NCBI GenBank assembly: GCA_017979445.1
Contig: CM030706.1
Span: 27,068,493-27,132,492 of the forward strand
From: Akebia trifoliata
Lineage: Eukaryota > Streptophyta > Magnoliopsida > Ranunculales > Lardizabalaceae
DNA length: 64,000 nucleotides
Direction of reading: 5' to 3'
A model generated the notes under the pieces. That model saw only the letters and a program-made list of their open reading frames with translations, was not told where the DNA came from and made no database searches. This document shows positions 44,030 through 56,073 of the stretch, piece by piece (position 1 is the first letter of the stretch; each line of letters begins with the position of its first letter). A program made the position numbers and the translations under genes.

Positions 44030-47000
44030 ATGAACAACACTAGTGAAGAACTGAAACGAAGTCTTCTAATTCATCAAATTTCCAAAGAAAATGGTTCTGA
44101 TGGTTTGGGTGATGAAGAGAGAAGGATTGAAAAGGGTGTGAGGAGAAGAAAACAGATTTTTGAAGAAGTTAAGAAACAGTTATGGTTAGCTGTGCCTCTT
44201 ATAACAGTAAATCTTTTACAATATTGTTTGCAAGTGATCTCAGTGATGTATGTAGGTCATCTTGGAGAATTACCCCTCTCTGGTGCTTCCATGGCTACTT
44301 CTTTTGCAACTGTTACTGGTTTTAGCTTGTTGGTATGTTGGATTTCTCTTATTTTTCTTGCTTTTATCATTTTTAGATAATTTATATTTCCACACCATAT
44401 TTTTCTTATAACACACCAATCATTGCTCTCTCTAGTCTCTCCTCCCTCCATGGCCACTTATTTTTTTTCAACTTTTTGGTATGTTAGGTTCCTTTTGTAT
44501 AGATTTCCCACACCAAACACCAATTTATAACATTAAATATTACAGATATACCAAACATCTCTCTGAATCCTCTCTCTGGTACTTCCATGACCACTTTATT
44601 TTTTTTATTTTTTCAACTGTGAGTTCTTGCTATTTTGGGTCTCTCTTATTTTTCTTTTGTATAGAGATTTCCTTGTTTAAAATTTGGTTTTTACCATTTT
44701 AGAGAAATTTTATTGGCAGACCAAATTTTCTTCGTAACACACCAATCAGTGTTACATCTCTCTAATGCTTCCAAGGCCACTTCTTTTTGCAACTGTGAGT
44801 AGTTTCAACTGGTTCGTATGATGGGTCTCTCTTCTTCTTCTTTCTTTTTTTCTATTTTTCTATATTATATATATTTTTTTACACTTAGTTTTAGCATATT
44901 TTTTTAGGGAACTTATATTACCTCACCAATTTTTATACTTACAACACACTGATCGATGTAACTCGTTGGTTTGTTGGGTTCCTCTGTTTTTTTTTTTTTC
45001 TTTAGTAGATTTGTCTAGACTTCATTTTATTGTTTTTTTTAATAAATGTTGACTCACCAAACAACTGTATGAGATTAATAATCACACACAAAATATATTT
45101 ATCAAGTGCTTTCATGGCTACTCCTTTTTGCAACTATGACTGGCTTCAGCTTCTTGGTATGCTGGGTTTGTTTTTTTCTTCATTTTTTATATGGATTTGT
45201 TTACACATATTTTTACCATTTTTCAATGATGGATTTCTGGGTGAAAAATCAAGGGGTTTGGAGTTTTTTTCTTGACTCGGTGCATTTTCAGCCTAACCCA
45301 GCCGAGTTTCCAAGTTGAGTTGTACGAGTTTTGAGTTGACTAGTTGAGATGATTCCAACTAGTTTTGTGACTGAGTCACCTCGAAATTCAATCAGATCAA
45401 GTAGCAAGTCGATGCAACCAGTTTTAAAAGAGAGCTGCCATTGTGTCACGGCCCTATTCTTTCGAAGCGGGGTCGTGCGGCGCAAGGGGGTCAAATCCAC
45501 TTGCAAGCCTGTAAAATGATCGTACACCACACACACGTAGCTAGCAAACAAGTAAACGAGGCAACACGAGATAAAGCCCGAAGGCAACTTTGTTGATATA
45601 ATATTGATTACACGGTGTAACGCGGTATAAAAGCAAATAGATGCGTTACAAGCAATTGATGATCCTATGACACGCGGGACCTTCCACGGAGCTGGGCTTC
45701 AAGGGCTTCAACAACGTGGGTGTAGGCCGGGGATTGGGACAGCACTGACACCCTTCCTACAAGTGTATGCTAAGTCTTTACTAGATTTCCAGAAGGGAAC
45801 ATCAAAAGTAGAGGCCGGTCATACTCCCTTATTACGAAAATGCCACTAAGCTAACAAGGATGCCCTGGCACGGGGCTGACACGTACCCTAAGCTAACAGA
45901 TATGCCCTGGTACGGGGGCTGACATGGCTTCATAACGAGCCTTACATAGTGTTACATAGGGGCTCCCGGGTGACTCCGGGGCGAGCTACACCTAAACTCT
46001 AGGTGTCAGAGTACATGGCCGTTACAGTCTCCCCCACCTATTCTGCAGACGTCCTCGTCGCATTGTCCCTGACAAACTCTTCAATCTTCTGCTTGAATGG
46101 TTGTAGGTTCTCTGCTCTTTCCCAGGTGGCTTCACATTCTGGCAAGTTCTTCCAAGTGACAAAGTACTCCATGTGCTGCTGCTTGCTTGAACTGCTGCTG
46201 ACTTGACGCTCGGCGAGAACTTGGTCGACAACACGTTCCGGCTGGATTGTTGAACGAGAAGGTGAACGTGTTGGAATGCTGCGTGCTGGATCTGCTGGAT
46301 CTGCATGGAATGGCTTGAGACAGCTGGCATGGAAGACAGGGTGGATGTTGCGTAACCAGTGCGGTAACTTCAGCTTGTAGGAGACCTTGCCGACTCGAGA
46401 GAGGATGAGCATTGGACCTTCATAACGCTGTAGTAGACCCCTGTGTGCTCGCTGTACTCGGTTGAACCTTCTCAACTGATCTGTCTTGAGTAGAACTAAG
46501 TCACCAACTTTGAAACGATCTGGTCGACGATGTTCATCAGCCCATTTCTTCATCCGCTTTGACGCTTTTTCAAGGTAAGATCTGGCAATTTCATTGTTGT
46601 CCTGCCAAAACTTAGCAAACTTGTACGCCCTTGGACACTGTCCCTGATATCCTGAAACAATAGTATGAGGAGTTAAAGGTTGTTGGCCAGTAATAAGTTC
46701 AAAAGGACTCTTGTTGGAGGAAGAGCTCTTCTGAAGGTTGAAACAGAACTGTGCGACATCAAGTAGATTCGCCCAATCCTTTTGGTTGGCAGTGACAAAA
46801 TGCCTAAGATATTCCTCCAACATGGCATTAAATCTTTCAGTCTGCCCATCTGTTTGTGGATGTCCACTGGTCGAAAAGTCAAGCTGAGACCCAAGTAATC
46901 TGAACAATTCGGTCCAGAATCTCCCTGTAAATCTTGAATCTCTGTCGCTGACAATGTTCTTGGGCACACCCCAATACTTGATGACATGCTTGAGGAACAA

Positions 47001-50000
47001 GTGCGCTGTTTCTTCTGCTGAGCAATATGTCGAGGTCGGTATAAATGTAGCATATTTGGAGAAACGGTCCACAACCACAAGGATGGACCCATACTCTGCA
47101 ACCTTCGGCAAACCTGTGACAAAGTCCATAGAAACACTTTCCCAAGGCCTTTGGGGGACTGGAAGCGGTTCCAGCAGCCCAATAGGTTTGTCGCGCTCGA
47201 TCTTGTCTTGCTGGCAAATGAGGCAGGTCCTCACATAGTCTAACACATCATCACGGATGTTCGGCCAGTAGTATCCTCGCTCCAAGAGAGCTAATGTGCG
47301 GCGCCAGCCCGGATGGCCAGCCCATGGAGTGTCGTGACACTCCCTCATCAGTTCTCGTCTTAGCCCGTCCGCACGTGGAACAAACATGCGGCTCTTGGTG
47401 GTATATAACAACCCATCCCGAAGCCAGAAACGGCGTGCTTTCCCCTTCTGCACCATATCCAATATGGCCTTCGCCTGGGGATCACTGTTCAAACCATTCT
47501 GAATTCTCTGCTGTAAAGTGCTGGTAACCTGAGAAACTTGTCGCTGAAGTGCTGCTAGCTCTGCTTTGCGACTCAAGGCATCGGCCACGTTGTTGTTCTT
47601 TCCTGGCTTGTAATCCAAGGCCAAGTCGAACTCTGCGAGGAATTTTGCCAACGAGCCTGTTTCGGTGTCAACTTCTTCTGAGTCAGGAAATGGCTCACAG
47701 CCACATTATCAGTCTTCACATGAACTTGTGACCCAACAATAATGTCTCCAAACTCTCAAACAGTGGACGACGGCTAACAACTCTTTCTCCTGTGCGGTAT
47801 AGCGTCTCTCAGCATCATTGAGCTTCCGACTTTCATAAGCAAGCGGATGCCCATCCTGTAACAACACTCCTCCAATAGCAAAGTCAGATGCATCTGTCTG
47901 AACTTCAAACGGCTTGGTGATGTCGGGTAGAGCTAAGACTGGGTCTTGCATAACAGCAAGCTTGAGGTCTTCAAACGCCTCATACACTTGTCCGACCAGG
48001 ACCAAGTGTGATCTTTCTTCAACAGGTCTGTGAGAGGTGCGGCTCTTTTGGAATAACCTTGGACGAAACGTCTATAATAGTTCACAAGACCGAGGAATGA
48101 CCTGAGTTCTGTGACAGTAGAAGGGGTTTTCCATTCATCAATAGCTCGCACTTTCTCCATGTCCATCCGGATCTGTCCATTACCCACAACATGGCCAAGA
48201 AACATAATCTGCTCTTGGGCGAATGAACACTTCTCTAGCTTGACATACAACTGATTGTCGCGAAGCACTTGGAATACCTTGCGTAAATGTTGAACGTGCT
48301 CTTCTAAGGTAGAACTGTATACCACAATGTCATCGAGATATACCACAACAAACTTGTCGAGGTATGGTCTGAAGAGGTCGTTCATCAAGGTGCAGAATGT
48401 CGCAGGTGCGTTCGTAAGGCCGAAAGGCATGACTAAGAACTCATAAGCACCATACCTGGTAGAACAGGTAGTTTTCGGCTCATCTCCATCTGCAACCCGT
48501 ACTTGATAGTACCCTGATCTCAAATCCAACTTGGAAAAGTACTTGGCTGCCCCAAGTTGATCAAACAAATCGGCAATCAGTGGAATCGGATACTTATTCT
48601 TGACGGTAACCTTGTTCAGCGCTCGGTAGTCTACACAAAGTCGCAATGACCCATCGTGCTTCTTCTGGAATAAAACAGGCGCCCCATAAGGTGCCTTCGA
48701 AGGTCTGATAAATCCAGACTCCAGAAGTCCATCAAGTTGCTTGCGTAGCTCAGCTAGTTCCGGAGGACTCATCCTGTATGGCCCCTTTGCAGGAGGCTTG
48801 GTACCAGGTACTAGTTCGATTTGATGATCAATCGGCCTACGTGGCGGTAGGGTCTTCGGAAGCTCTTCCGGCATAACATCATCAAATTCAGTCAAAACCT
48901 GTTTAACCAATGGGGGAGTTGAACTATGGTCCTGATCATCAGGTTCAACTCGCAAGGTAGCAAGAAACGTTTGCTCACCTTTCTTCAACCCTTTCTTCAG
49001 CTGAAGGGCTGAGATCATCTTTCCCTCTTCTTTACCTGTAGAGAGAGGAATGAAGCTTGGACTTTCACCTAGCAAGCCCAAAGTGTTGGCAAATGGCATC
49101 GGAACGGCCCTGTTCTGTCGCAGAAAGTCCATCCCAATGATAACTCGGAACTCATCGAGTGGAACTGCGAGAAGATCTAGCTTACCCTTCCATGGACCCA
49201 TCTTGATGGCCACGGACTTGGCCGACCCTTGTATAGGAGTGGCCTCGGAGTTAACAGCTTTCATACGGCTTGAATCCTTTTCGAGCCGGATATTGAGGCG
49301 CTTCGCCTCTGCAGGGGAAATGAAGCTATGCGTAGCTCCCGTATCAACCATTGCCTGGGTGGTCTTACCACCAATCTCCACATCAACATACATGAGACCC
49401 TTACGCTGACGGATCGTCTTAGTCTCAGAGGTCTGTTTCATTGCATTCAACAGATGCATAGCTCCCATATGAGAAGATTCATCCTCATCTTTCTCACTTG
49501 AACTCTCGTGACTAGGGTCACTCTGGGAAGCTAACAGTGCATTCAACTTGCTTCTCTGCGGGCAATTGAACGTCTTATGAGGACCACCACACAAGTAACA
49601 CTGAATCTTGTTGCGGTGATTGTTGGACTGGGTACCGGTGTTCTTCGAAGGGGAGGAATCCCGATGGGATCTCCTGCTTGGACTGTGTCTAGATCCTCCA
49701 TTTTTACCTTTGGAAGACCCATGGGTGCGTTCACTCTGCTGAGAGTACCCTTTCGACTGATTGGATACCTTCTTCTTATTCCCATCCACGGGAGAATAAT
49801 CCGTCAACCGCTCAGCTGCGGCGATAGCAGTCGTGAGGTCTTGCACACGTTGCCTCTGTAGTTCTGTCTGAACCCAAGGCTTAAGCCCTTCTGTAAACGA
49901 GAACAGCTTGTCTTTCTCTGACATATCACGGATATCAAGCATCAATGCGGAAAATTGCTTGACGTAGTCGTGCACGGTACCAGTATGTTGGAGTTGCCTC

Positions 50001-53000
50001 AACTTCCTGCGGGCAATGAACTCCACATTCTCGGGTAGGAACTGATTCTTCAGCTCCCTTTTGAGGTCTTCCCATGTATCGATGGAGCATTGGCCACTCT
50101 CCATCTCGGTGTACTTTGTTCGCCACCATAGCTTAGCGTCACCTGCAAGATACATAGAAGCAGTTGTTACTTTTACCTCTTCTGAATCCGGACGAGCTGC
50201 ACGGAAGTACTGTTCCATATCAAACAGGAAGTTCTCGAGCTCTTTCGCATCGCGTGCACCACTGAAGGCGCGTGGCTCGGGGACTCGCAAGCGCGAGGGA
50301 GGAGCATCACCACCGGTAGGCCGCTCGTTACCAACGGCTCTTACCAGGAGGCCTACCTTAGTAGTGAGCTCCGTGATCTGTTCCTGTAATGTAGCTATGG
50401 ATCCTCGGGTATCTTCCTCGAGGTCAGTCACTCTGGCTCGGAATGTCTCGGATCTTTCCTCCAGCGTGTTCTGTCGATCATCCAATTGCGCAATACCATC
50501 AACTATCCCGATAGCATACCTACCTTTTCCTCTAATACCTATGCGTTCCTTGTTTGTACGTGGTGCTGGTGTGTTTGGAGCGGGTTGATCCGCGGTACTA
50601 GTAGTTCCTCTTACCATTGTTCGCGTGAACTGAATGGGATCTCCGGGGAATAGCTAGGGGGGATACCAACTTGCTCAAACAACTGCTGCTCTGATACCAA
50701 CTGTCACGGCCCTATTCTTTCGAAGCGGGGTCGTGCGGCGCAAGGGGGTCAAATCCACTTGCAAGCCTGTAAAATGATCGTACACCACACACACGTAGCT
50801 AGCAAACAAGTAAACGAGGCAACACGAGATAAAGCCCGAAGGCAACTTTGTTGATATAATATTGATTACACGGTGTAACGCGGTATAAAAGCAAATAGAT
50901 GCGTTACAAGCAATTGATGATCCTATGACACGCGGGACCTCCACGGAGCTGGGCTTCAAGGGCTTCAACAACGTGGGTGTAGGCCGGGGATTGGGACAGC
51001 ACTGACACCCTTCCTACAAAGTGTATGCTAAGTCTTTACTAGATTTCCAGAAGGGAACATCAAAAGTAGAGGCCGGTCATACTCCCTTATTACGAAAATG
51101 CCACTAAGCTAACAAGGATGCCCTGGCACGGGGCTGACACGTACCCTAAGCTAACAGATATGCCCTGGTACGGGGGCTGACATGGCTTCATAACGAGCCT
51201 TACATAGTGTTACATAGGGGCTCCCGGGTGACTCCGGGGCGAGCTACACCTAAACTCTAGGTGTCAGAGTACATGGCCGTTACACATTGGCACCCAAACT
51301 TTTAATTATTAAACCCCAATTAAGATAAACAAAAAAATAAGTTAATGACTTAGAATAGGCTCTTCTAATTTATCTTGTGGAATGGAACTCTTAAATTGGT
51401 AATAAAAATCTTAATTACTTAAACCTTTTGTTTTGACACTAGATGGGAATGGGAAGCGCATTGGATACCTTATGTGGTCAGTCCTATGGTGCAAAACAAT
51501 ACTATATGCTCGGCATACATATGCAGAGGGCCATGTTTGTTATTTCACTTGTTAGTATTCCTCTCGCGTTCATTTGGGCCTACACCGGTCCCATTCTCGT
51601 GGCAGTTGGGCAAGATCCAGCTATATCAGCAGAAGCCGGACGCTATGCTCTTTACATGATTCCATGCCTTTTCGCCTATGGTCTCCTTCAATGTCATGTC
51701 AGATTTTTACAAGCCCAAAAAATCGTCTTTCCAATGATGATAAGCTCGGGAATTACTACTTTACTGCATTTACTCGTGTGTTGGATTATGGTGTTCAAAT
51801 CTGGACTTGGTAATCGAGGTGCTGCATTGGCAAATTCCTTCTCTTATTGGGTCAATGTGTTATTGTTGGCACTTTATGTCAAATTCTCTCCTACTTGTAA
51901 AGAAACTTGGACTGGATTTTCGAAGGAGGCTTTACATGATGTTTTGAACTTTATAAGACTTGCCATCCCTTCAGCTATCATGGTCTGGTAATGTTGCCCA
52001 ACTATTCTCTCATTACTAAGCAATTCATGTTTTAATATCAGAATATTTTTTCTAATATTATTATAATTAAGTTGCATACATGATCTAAAAGCTTTTAATA
52101 TATTAATTATGAGTTGATAATTATATGATTTGGAACAGCTTGGAAACGTGGTCATTTGAATTGATGGTTCTCTTATCGGGTTTTCTTCCTAATCCAGAGC
52201 TAGAAACATCGGTGTTGTCGGTCAGGTTAGCATTATGTTCATATCTTATCAATATTTTTGTTATAATTTCTTAAATGAGAGCAAGTGATAATTACTTCAG
52301 ATCAGGTTATATCACCTTCAGATAAAAGTACATAGGTATGAATGTAGCCAACGACAATTTTTGACTCGGAAGATATAATAATGGGTGTTTTACCAAACAG
52401 GTCGAGTAGGAAGCCAAGATTTCATTGTCACACTCATTTTCAAAATATTTAATTTATAGGTTTGGTAATTGAATTCTTTTACCAAACAAGCTACATGTTG
52501 TACTCGCATTTAATTAAACTAGAAGGTGGCATGTACAAACGCACATGTATCAGAAAGACTTATTTGTTGGGTTCTTGAAGATTATTAGTAAAAGGGATAT
52601 TTTAGTAATTTTGAAAATCTAATCACGTGATTATAGGGTCAAGGAATTGCAATTTTCTTGGATTTTGACCAAGATGACTTTGATTTTATTAAATTTAAAT
52701 GTAAAGGTGGGGCATTTATGAGATCCAAATTTTGGTGTTTAGCCACCATATCTACTCCCCCTTCTCTCATTATAATAGTAAAGATTTACTTTTATAAGGC
52801 CTTCTCAACTTCAAATAAATGTTCATAAAAAAGGGTATAAATTATAAAATATATTTAAATAAATGCAAAATCATTAGGTACCTCTGTTTGGTGTATAAAA
52901 GTAACATTATGGCACAATAACTTTGGCTTATTGCGTGTCCTGTTCTGTACTTTCTCCACCATAATATATGATTCTCAAATTGTTCATTTATCATCTATAA

Positions 53001-54796
53001 TTTCATCATTTCCTATGTAAAATTTGCATTTAATAGTTCATTAATCACTGAACATTTATGTCCCTAGCCTTAACACAGGTGCAATGGTATGGATGATCCC
53101 GTTTGGACTCAGTGGAGCCGTAAGGTCAGTTAAGCTAAATGGATGGTAAACCCTTTCCTCAATCATATTTCGTAAAACATTTGATGATTTTTTACAATAT
53201 TCTTTCACAGCACAAGAGTTTCAAATGAGTTGGGTGCGGGGCATCCACAAGCAGCACGTTTAGCTGTGTGGGTTGTGTTATTCATAGTGATTACTGAGGG
53301 CACATTGATAGGCTTAACCATGGTCTTGGTACGTCGTATTTGGGGTTATGCTTATAGTAACGAAGAAGAAGTCGTAAGCTATTTAGCAAAAATGATACCA
53401 CTCCTCGCAATCTCCAACTTCTTGATGGAACCCAATCTGTTCTGTCAGGTTTGTACTTATTTTTACTAGGCTATTGTGCCAACATTGATATTTTTTACAC
53501 AATTTTTATGAGGGAAAATGAATTCGTTTTGAGATCAGATTTTCCAGAATTAATACCAAATCTCTCTTTTAATAAACATTATCATGATGAGTCCTATTTA
53601 AGCGAATAGGAATAGGTTTCAATTTCAAACGATTATAAATCTATCCTTACTTAGGATGGTTATCGGATCAACTGCATCATATATTAGAGTAACTTATCAA
53701 TGGGTACTTAAAATATGTTCAACAAAATATCTTTTGTCATTCATAACTGGCAGATAGATTTCCAAAGTCTCATAGTACCATATAGGCAAATGGGTTTAGT
53801 AATGCGGAATCTTTCAAATGGAGATTGAAACGTTATACATCTGTCACTGCTCATGGTTTCAAACCTCGGTTTGATGAATCGTCTCGTCCATGGATGAGAC
53901 TGAGTTGTCTCTGACAAGATAAACCCTCTAACTCATTTTGCAATTATTTACTCATGTATATTTAAAATAAAATTAAGTTGATTAGAAGATGTTCAATCAT
54001 AAAATCATATTCTATTTAGATAATATGTATTTGAATTATAAAAAAATTAATTATTTTGAAGTAAAATGTGCAAAATCCTGATTGACTCGACCGAGTCATC
54101 TTGTTTTTCTCGTGAAATTTGGCACAGCTGAGACACCTTGTCTATCCTTCTCATTCATGGACGATACCAAGATGAATTGGGCAAGTCATCTCGGTATCAG
54201 ACAAGATTTAAAACCATGTCACTGCTTAAAAGAGTTACAAATCAAATTCATTATAGTATTTATTGAATGGGTCTTTCTTAACTGATGTTCAGGAGTTGCT
54301 AGAGGATGTGGTTGGCAGAAGATTGGTGCCTTTGTCAATCTAGGAGCTTATTACCTTGTAGGCATTCCATGTGCTATTGTTTTTGCTTTTGTCCTCCACA
54401 TAGGAGGAATGGTGAGTTTTTGTCTCCTCCTTTTATCTTTGTCTAGCTTATATTATTGTATCTACTTTTATCGTCGCAAATAAGATGATACTAATACATA
54501 GTTTTGTATTGACAATGTGGTTTAATAGGGACTTTGGTCAGGGATCATATGTGCATTGATTGTGCAAGTGTCGTCTCTTTTAATCATAACTCTTCGCACT
54601 AATTGGGAGAAAGAAGTAAAGCATATTTTCGCCTCTTTTTTTCAATCCTATTATTTGAAATCTTTGGGATAAGGCTTTGTTCTAATATTTTCAACTCTTG
54701 TCGGTCACATCTGATTGTCACTCATTTGTTTTTCAGGCTAGCAAGGCTACCGACAGAGTCTACAATGCCATCATCCCTATTGATATGGCATCATGA
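44030..54796 (+). CDS. MATE/DETOXIFICATION efflux transporter gene 2, 8 exons, -1 frameshift in exon 5, TE in intron 1
   Basis: Paralogue of gene 1. Exons: 44030-44332, 51443-51987, 52139-52225, 53068-53124, 53211-53448, 54293-54411, 54529-54615, 54737-54796. Exon 1 is open with four Ts ([14 protein letters not shown], joining [17 protein letters not shown]), so this copy shows the right reading for gene 1. In exon 5 one G is missing at 53424 (CTTGATGG against CTTGGATGG), which turns NFLDGTQ into NFLMEPN and gives a stop at TAG 54341 in exon 6. About 426 residues would be made, without the last membrane helices. Other odd points: CLEMWSFE has become CLETWSFE, and intron 1 grows from 1266 to 7110 bp because of the gypsy element. 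Against gene 1 I count about 14 silent and 9 replacement differences. Only ~90 bp of upstream sequence is shared with gene 1, so expression may differ. Confidence 0.9.
44282..45165 (+). repeat. Decayed exon 1-end repeats in MATE2 intron 1
   Basis: Same array as at 36129-37013. The last block at about 45106-45165 reads GCTTTCATGGCTACTCC then TTTTTGCAACTATGACTGG and ends TTG|GTATGC. Exon 1 itself has four Ts here, but the readable intron blocks have five. Confidence 0.8.
45444..46026 (-). repeat. 3' LTR of gypsy element
   Basis: 583 bp. Differs from the right LTR by CCTTCC/CCTCC near 45690 and CAAG/CAAAG near 45760. Contains a near-duplicate of ~45 bp (AGCTAACARRGATGCCCTGG.. motif twice). Confidence 0.97.
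46027..46037 (-). other. Polypurine tract
   Basis: The minus strand reads GTGGGGGAGAC directly after the polyprotein stop codon and directly before the 3' LTR. Confidence 0.8.
46038..50617 (-). CDS. Gypsy gag-pol polyprotein with chromodomain, frameshifted in RNase H
   Basis: Starts at the ATG at 50617 ([12 protein letters not shown]) and ends at 46038. Order: gag with coiled-coil-like N-terminus, zinc knuckle [13 protein letters not shown] near residue 340, protease DTGATH near 430, reverse transcriptase ([14 protein letters not shown] near 770), RNase H ([17 protein letters not shown]), integrase with HHCC finger (HDTPWAGH...CLICQQDK), then SMDF, SDRDS and GQTERFN carrying the D, D and E. 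It ends with a chromodomain (VLAERQVS...[18 protein letters not shown]) that in this group guides integration to heterochromatin. One reading frame is interrupted near 47985, again near 47740 and 47645, each a small deletion. The three open parts are 50617-47933, 48005-47709 and 47651-46038. If real, this copy cannot make its own RNase H/integrase. If errors, it may be active. Confidence 0.93.
50688..50699 (-). other. Primer binding site, initiator tRNA-Met type
   Basis: The minus strand reads TGGTATCAGAGC, two bases inside the 5' LTR. Confidence 0.9.
50702..51284 (-). repeat. 5' LTR of gypsy element
   Basis: 583 bp. Carries the promoter of the element, probably near the GCTTTTATACC stretch (minus strand, about 50884). 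The edge is set by the CATTG target duplication. Confidence 0.97.
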
Positions 54797-55497
54797 AGTT
54801 GATTTGTCACTACTTGATTTGAGATAAATCTTTTTGTGATAAATCTCTAAAGCAGAGGCAGTCGAGCTTTTATACACGTCGTAAAATAAAATTTTTGCTT
54901 AGTAAGATATAGGGCGATGGAATTTTGTGAATTTTTTTTTTCACAATACATAGTGAAATACATTATCCTCACCGAAGTCTAATATCCTAAAAATTTGGAG
55001 TTGGCTGAAGGAATAACTTTCCCCCAAATTTTTCTATCTGAATTGCTCTTTTTAAGTTCAATTGTCTTCAAATGTGCTTATTACAGCTTAGGCCCCCTTT
55101 GAAATATTGAGAGCTCTAGCTTGCATTGTAAATCTATAGAAATTTGAGTCAAGTTTGAGAGAGTAAAATCAAGTTTCTTTTTAAAAATGGTACATATTAA
55201 ACATTCTAGAGGTCATTAAGCAACTTATCAATCAACTTTGGTGGCATCGGACCAAGGCCAACTATTTTGCTAGTTGACTTGTTACCCATCGAAATTGAAC
55301 CACTTTCAGATGATTCATATGGGTATGGTAAGTAGCACTACTATTAAGGATACAACATTTGTGTGATTCATGATTATAACCGACTACAAAGACTTAATAA
55401 TCTATATATAAATCCAAAGATGATTATCGGACTTGATTTCCATTTTATTTAAAAATTTGTACCACTCAATGGTTCAAAACTCAAAACCAACCAGTTG
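54797..55497. other. MATE2 3' flank
   Basis: Nearly identical to the MATE1 3' flank. No additional gene. Confidence 0.5.
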
Positions 55498-56073
55498 ATA
55501 GGACTGCATCCTGGGTGGGTTGGAGGGTCAACCTCAACTCAAGTTGTAGAACCTTCAACCTAAGCTAAACTCAACTCAATCATCGGGTTAGAGCTCGTTA
55601 AACCAAATCAACCGAGATTGAGCTTCTAAAATCGGGTTGAGCTCAGGTTACCTCAAGTTAGGTAATTTTGGGTGGGTTGGGCTCATTGAGCAAGTCTAAT
55701 TTCATTTTGATCAACACATAATTTTTATTTTATAATATAAAAAACAAATACAATATAATATATAAAAATAAAAAAATAAAATCACCAGTAAATAAATTTG
55801 CAGACAACCTCCAAATCTAGTAATTTTTCCCTTAATTTTACAAATATATTTAGGAAGAAAAGTTAATATTTTTAAAAATAAATAAATAAAAATATGCATA
55901 TGTAAATATATAGCATCGGATTCAGGTTGAGTCAGATTGCTCGAAGCCTCAACCCGAATTGAATTCGAGTTGAGATTTCCTAGCCCGAACTCAACTCATT
56001 TTCCATATAACTCAACCCAAGCTCGCCCATCAATCAGGTCGAGTTCGGGTTATCCCGCCCAAGTTGCAACCTT
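55498..56073. mobile_element. hAT-like non-autonomous element, unit 2
   Basis: Paralogue of 41478-42035 with slightly worn target duplications (ACCAGTTG / ACCAGTCG). It has an extra ~20-30 bp of CAACTCAAG-type sequence near 55535-55580. Confidence 0.85.

Larger units (their letters stand above)
45444..51284 (-). mobile_element. Young Ty3/gypsy chromovirus in MATE2 intron 1
   Basis: 5841 bp with 583 bp LTRs that start TGTAACGGCC and end CCGTGACA on the minus strand, flanked by the perfect 5 bp duplication CATTG (45439-45443 and 51285-51289). A tRNA-iMet primer site adjoins the right LTR and a polypurine tract the left LTR, so it lies antisense to the MATE gene. The two LTRs differ, by eye, only by two homopolymer length changes and no substitution. 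The internal coding region is complete in domain order but has small frameshifts in RNase H. GC content is clearly higher than in the host intron, as expected for a recent arrival. Confidence 0.97.

Noticed and set aside
46673..50588. Several 80-175-residue open frames on both strands within the gypsy element
   Set aside because: Shadows of the polyprotein reading frame, which alone carries conserved motifs in order.
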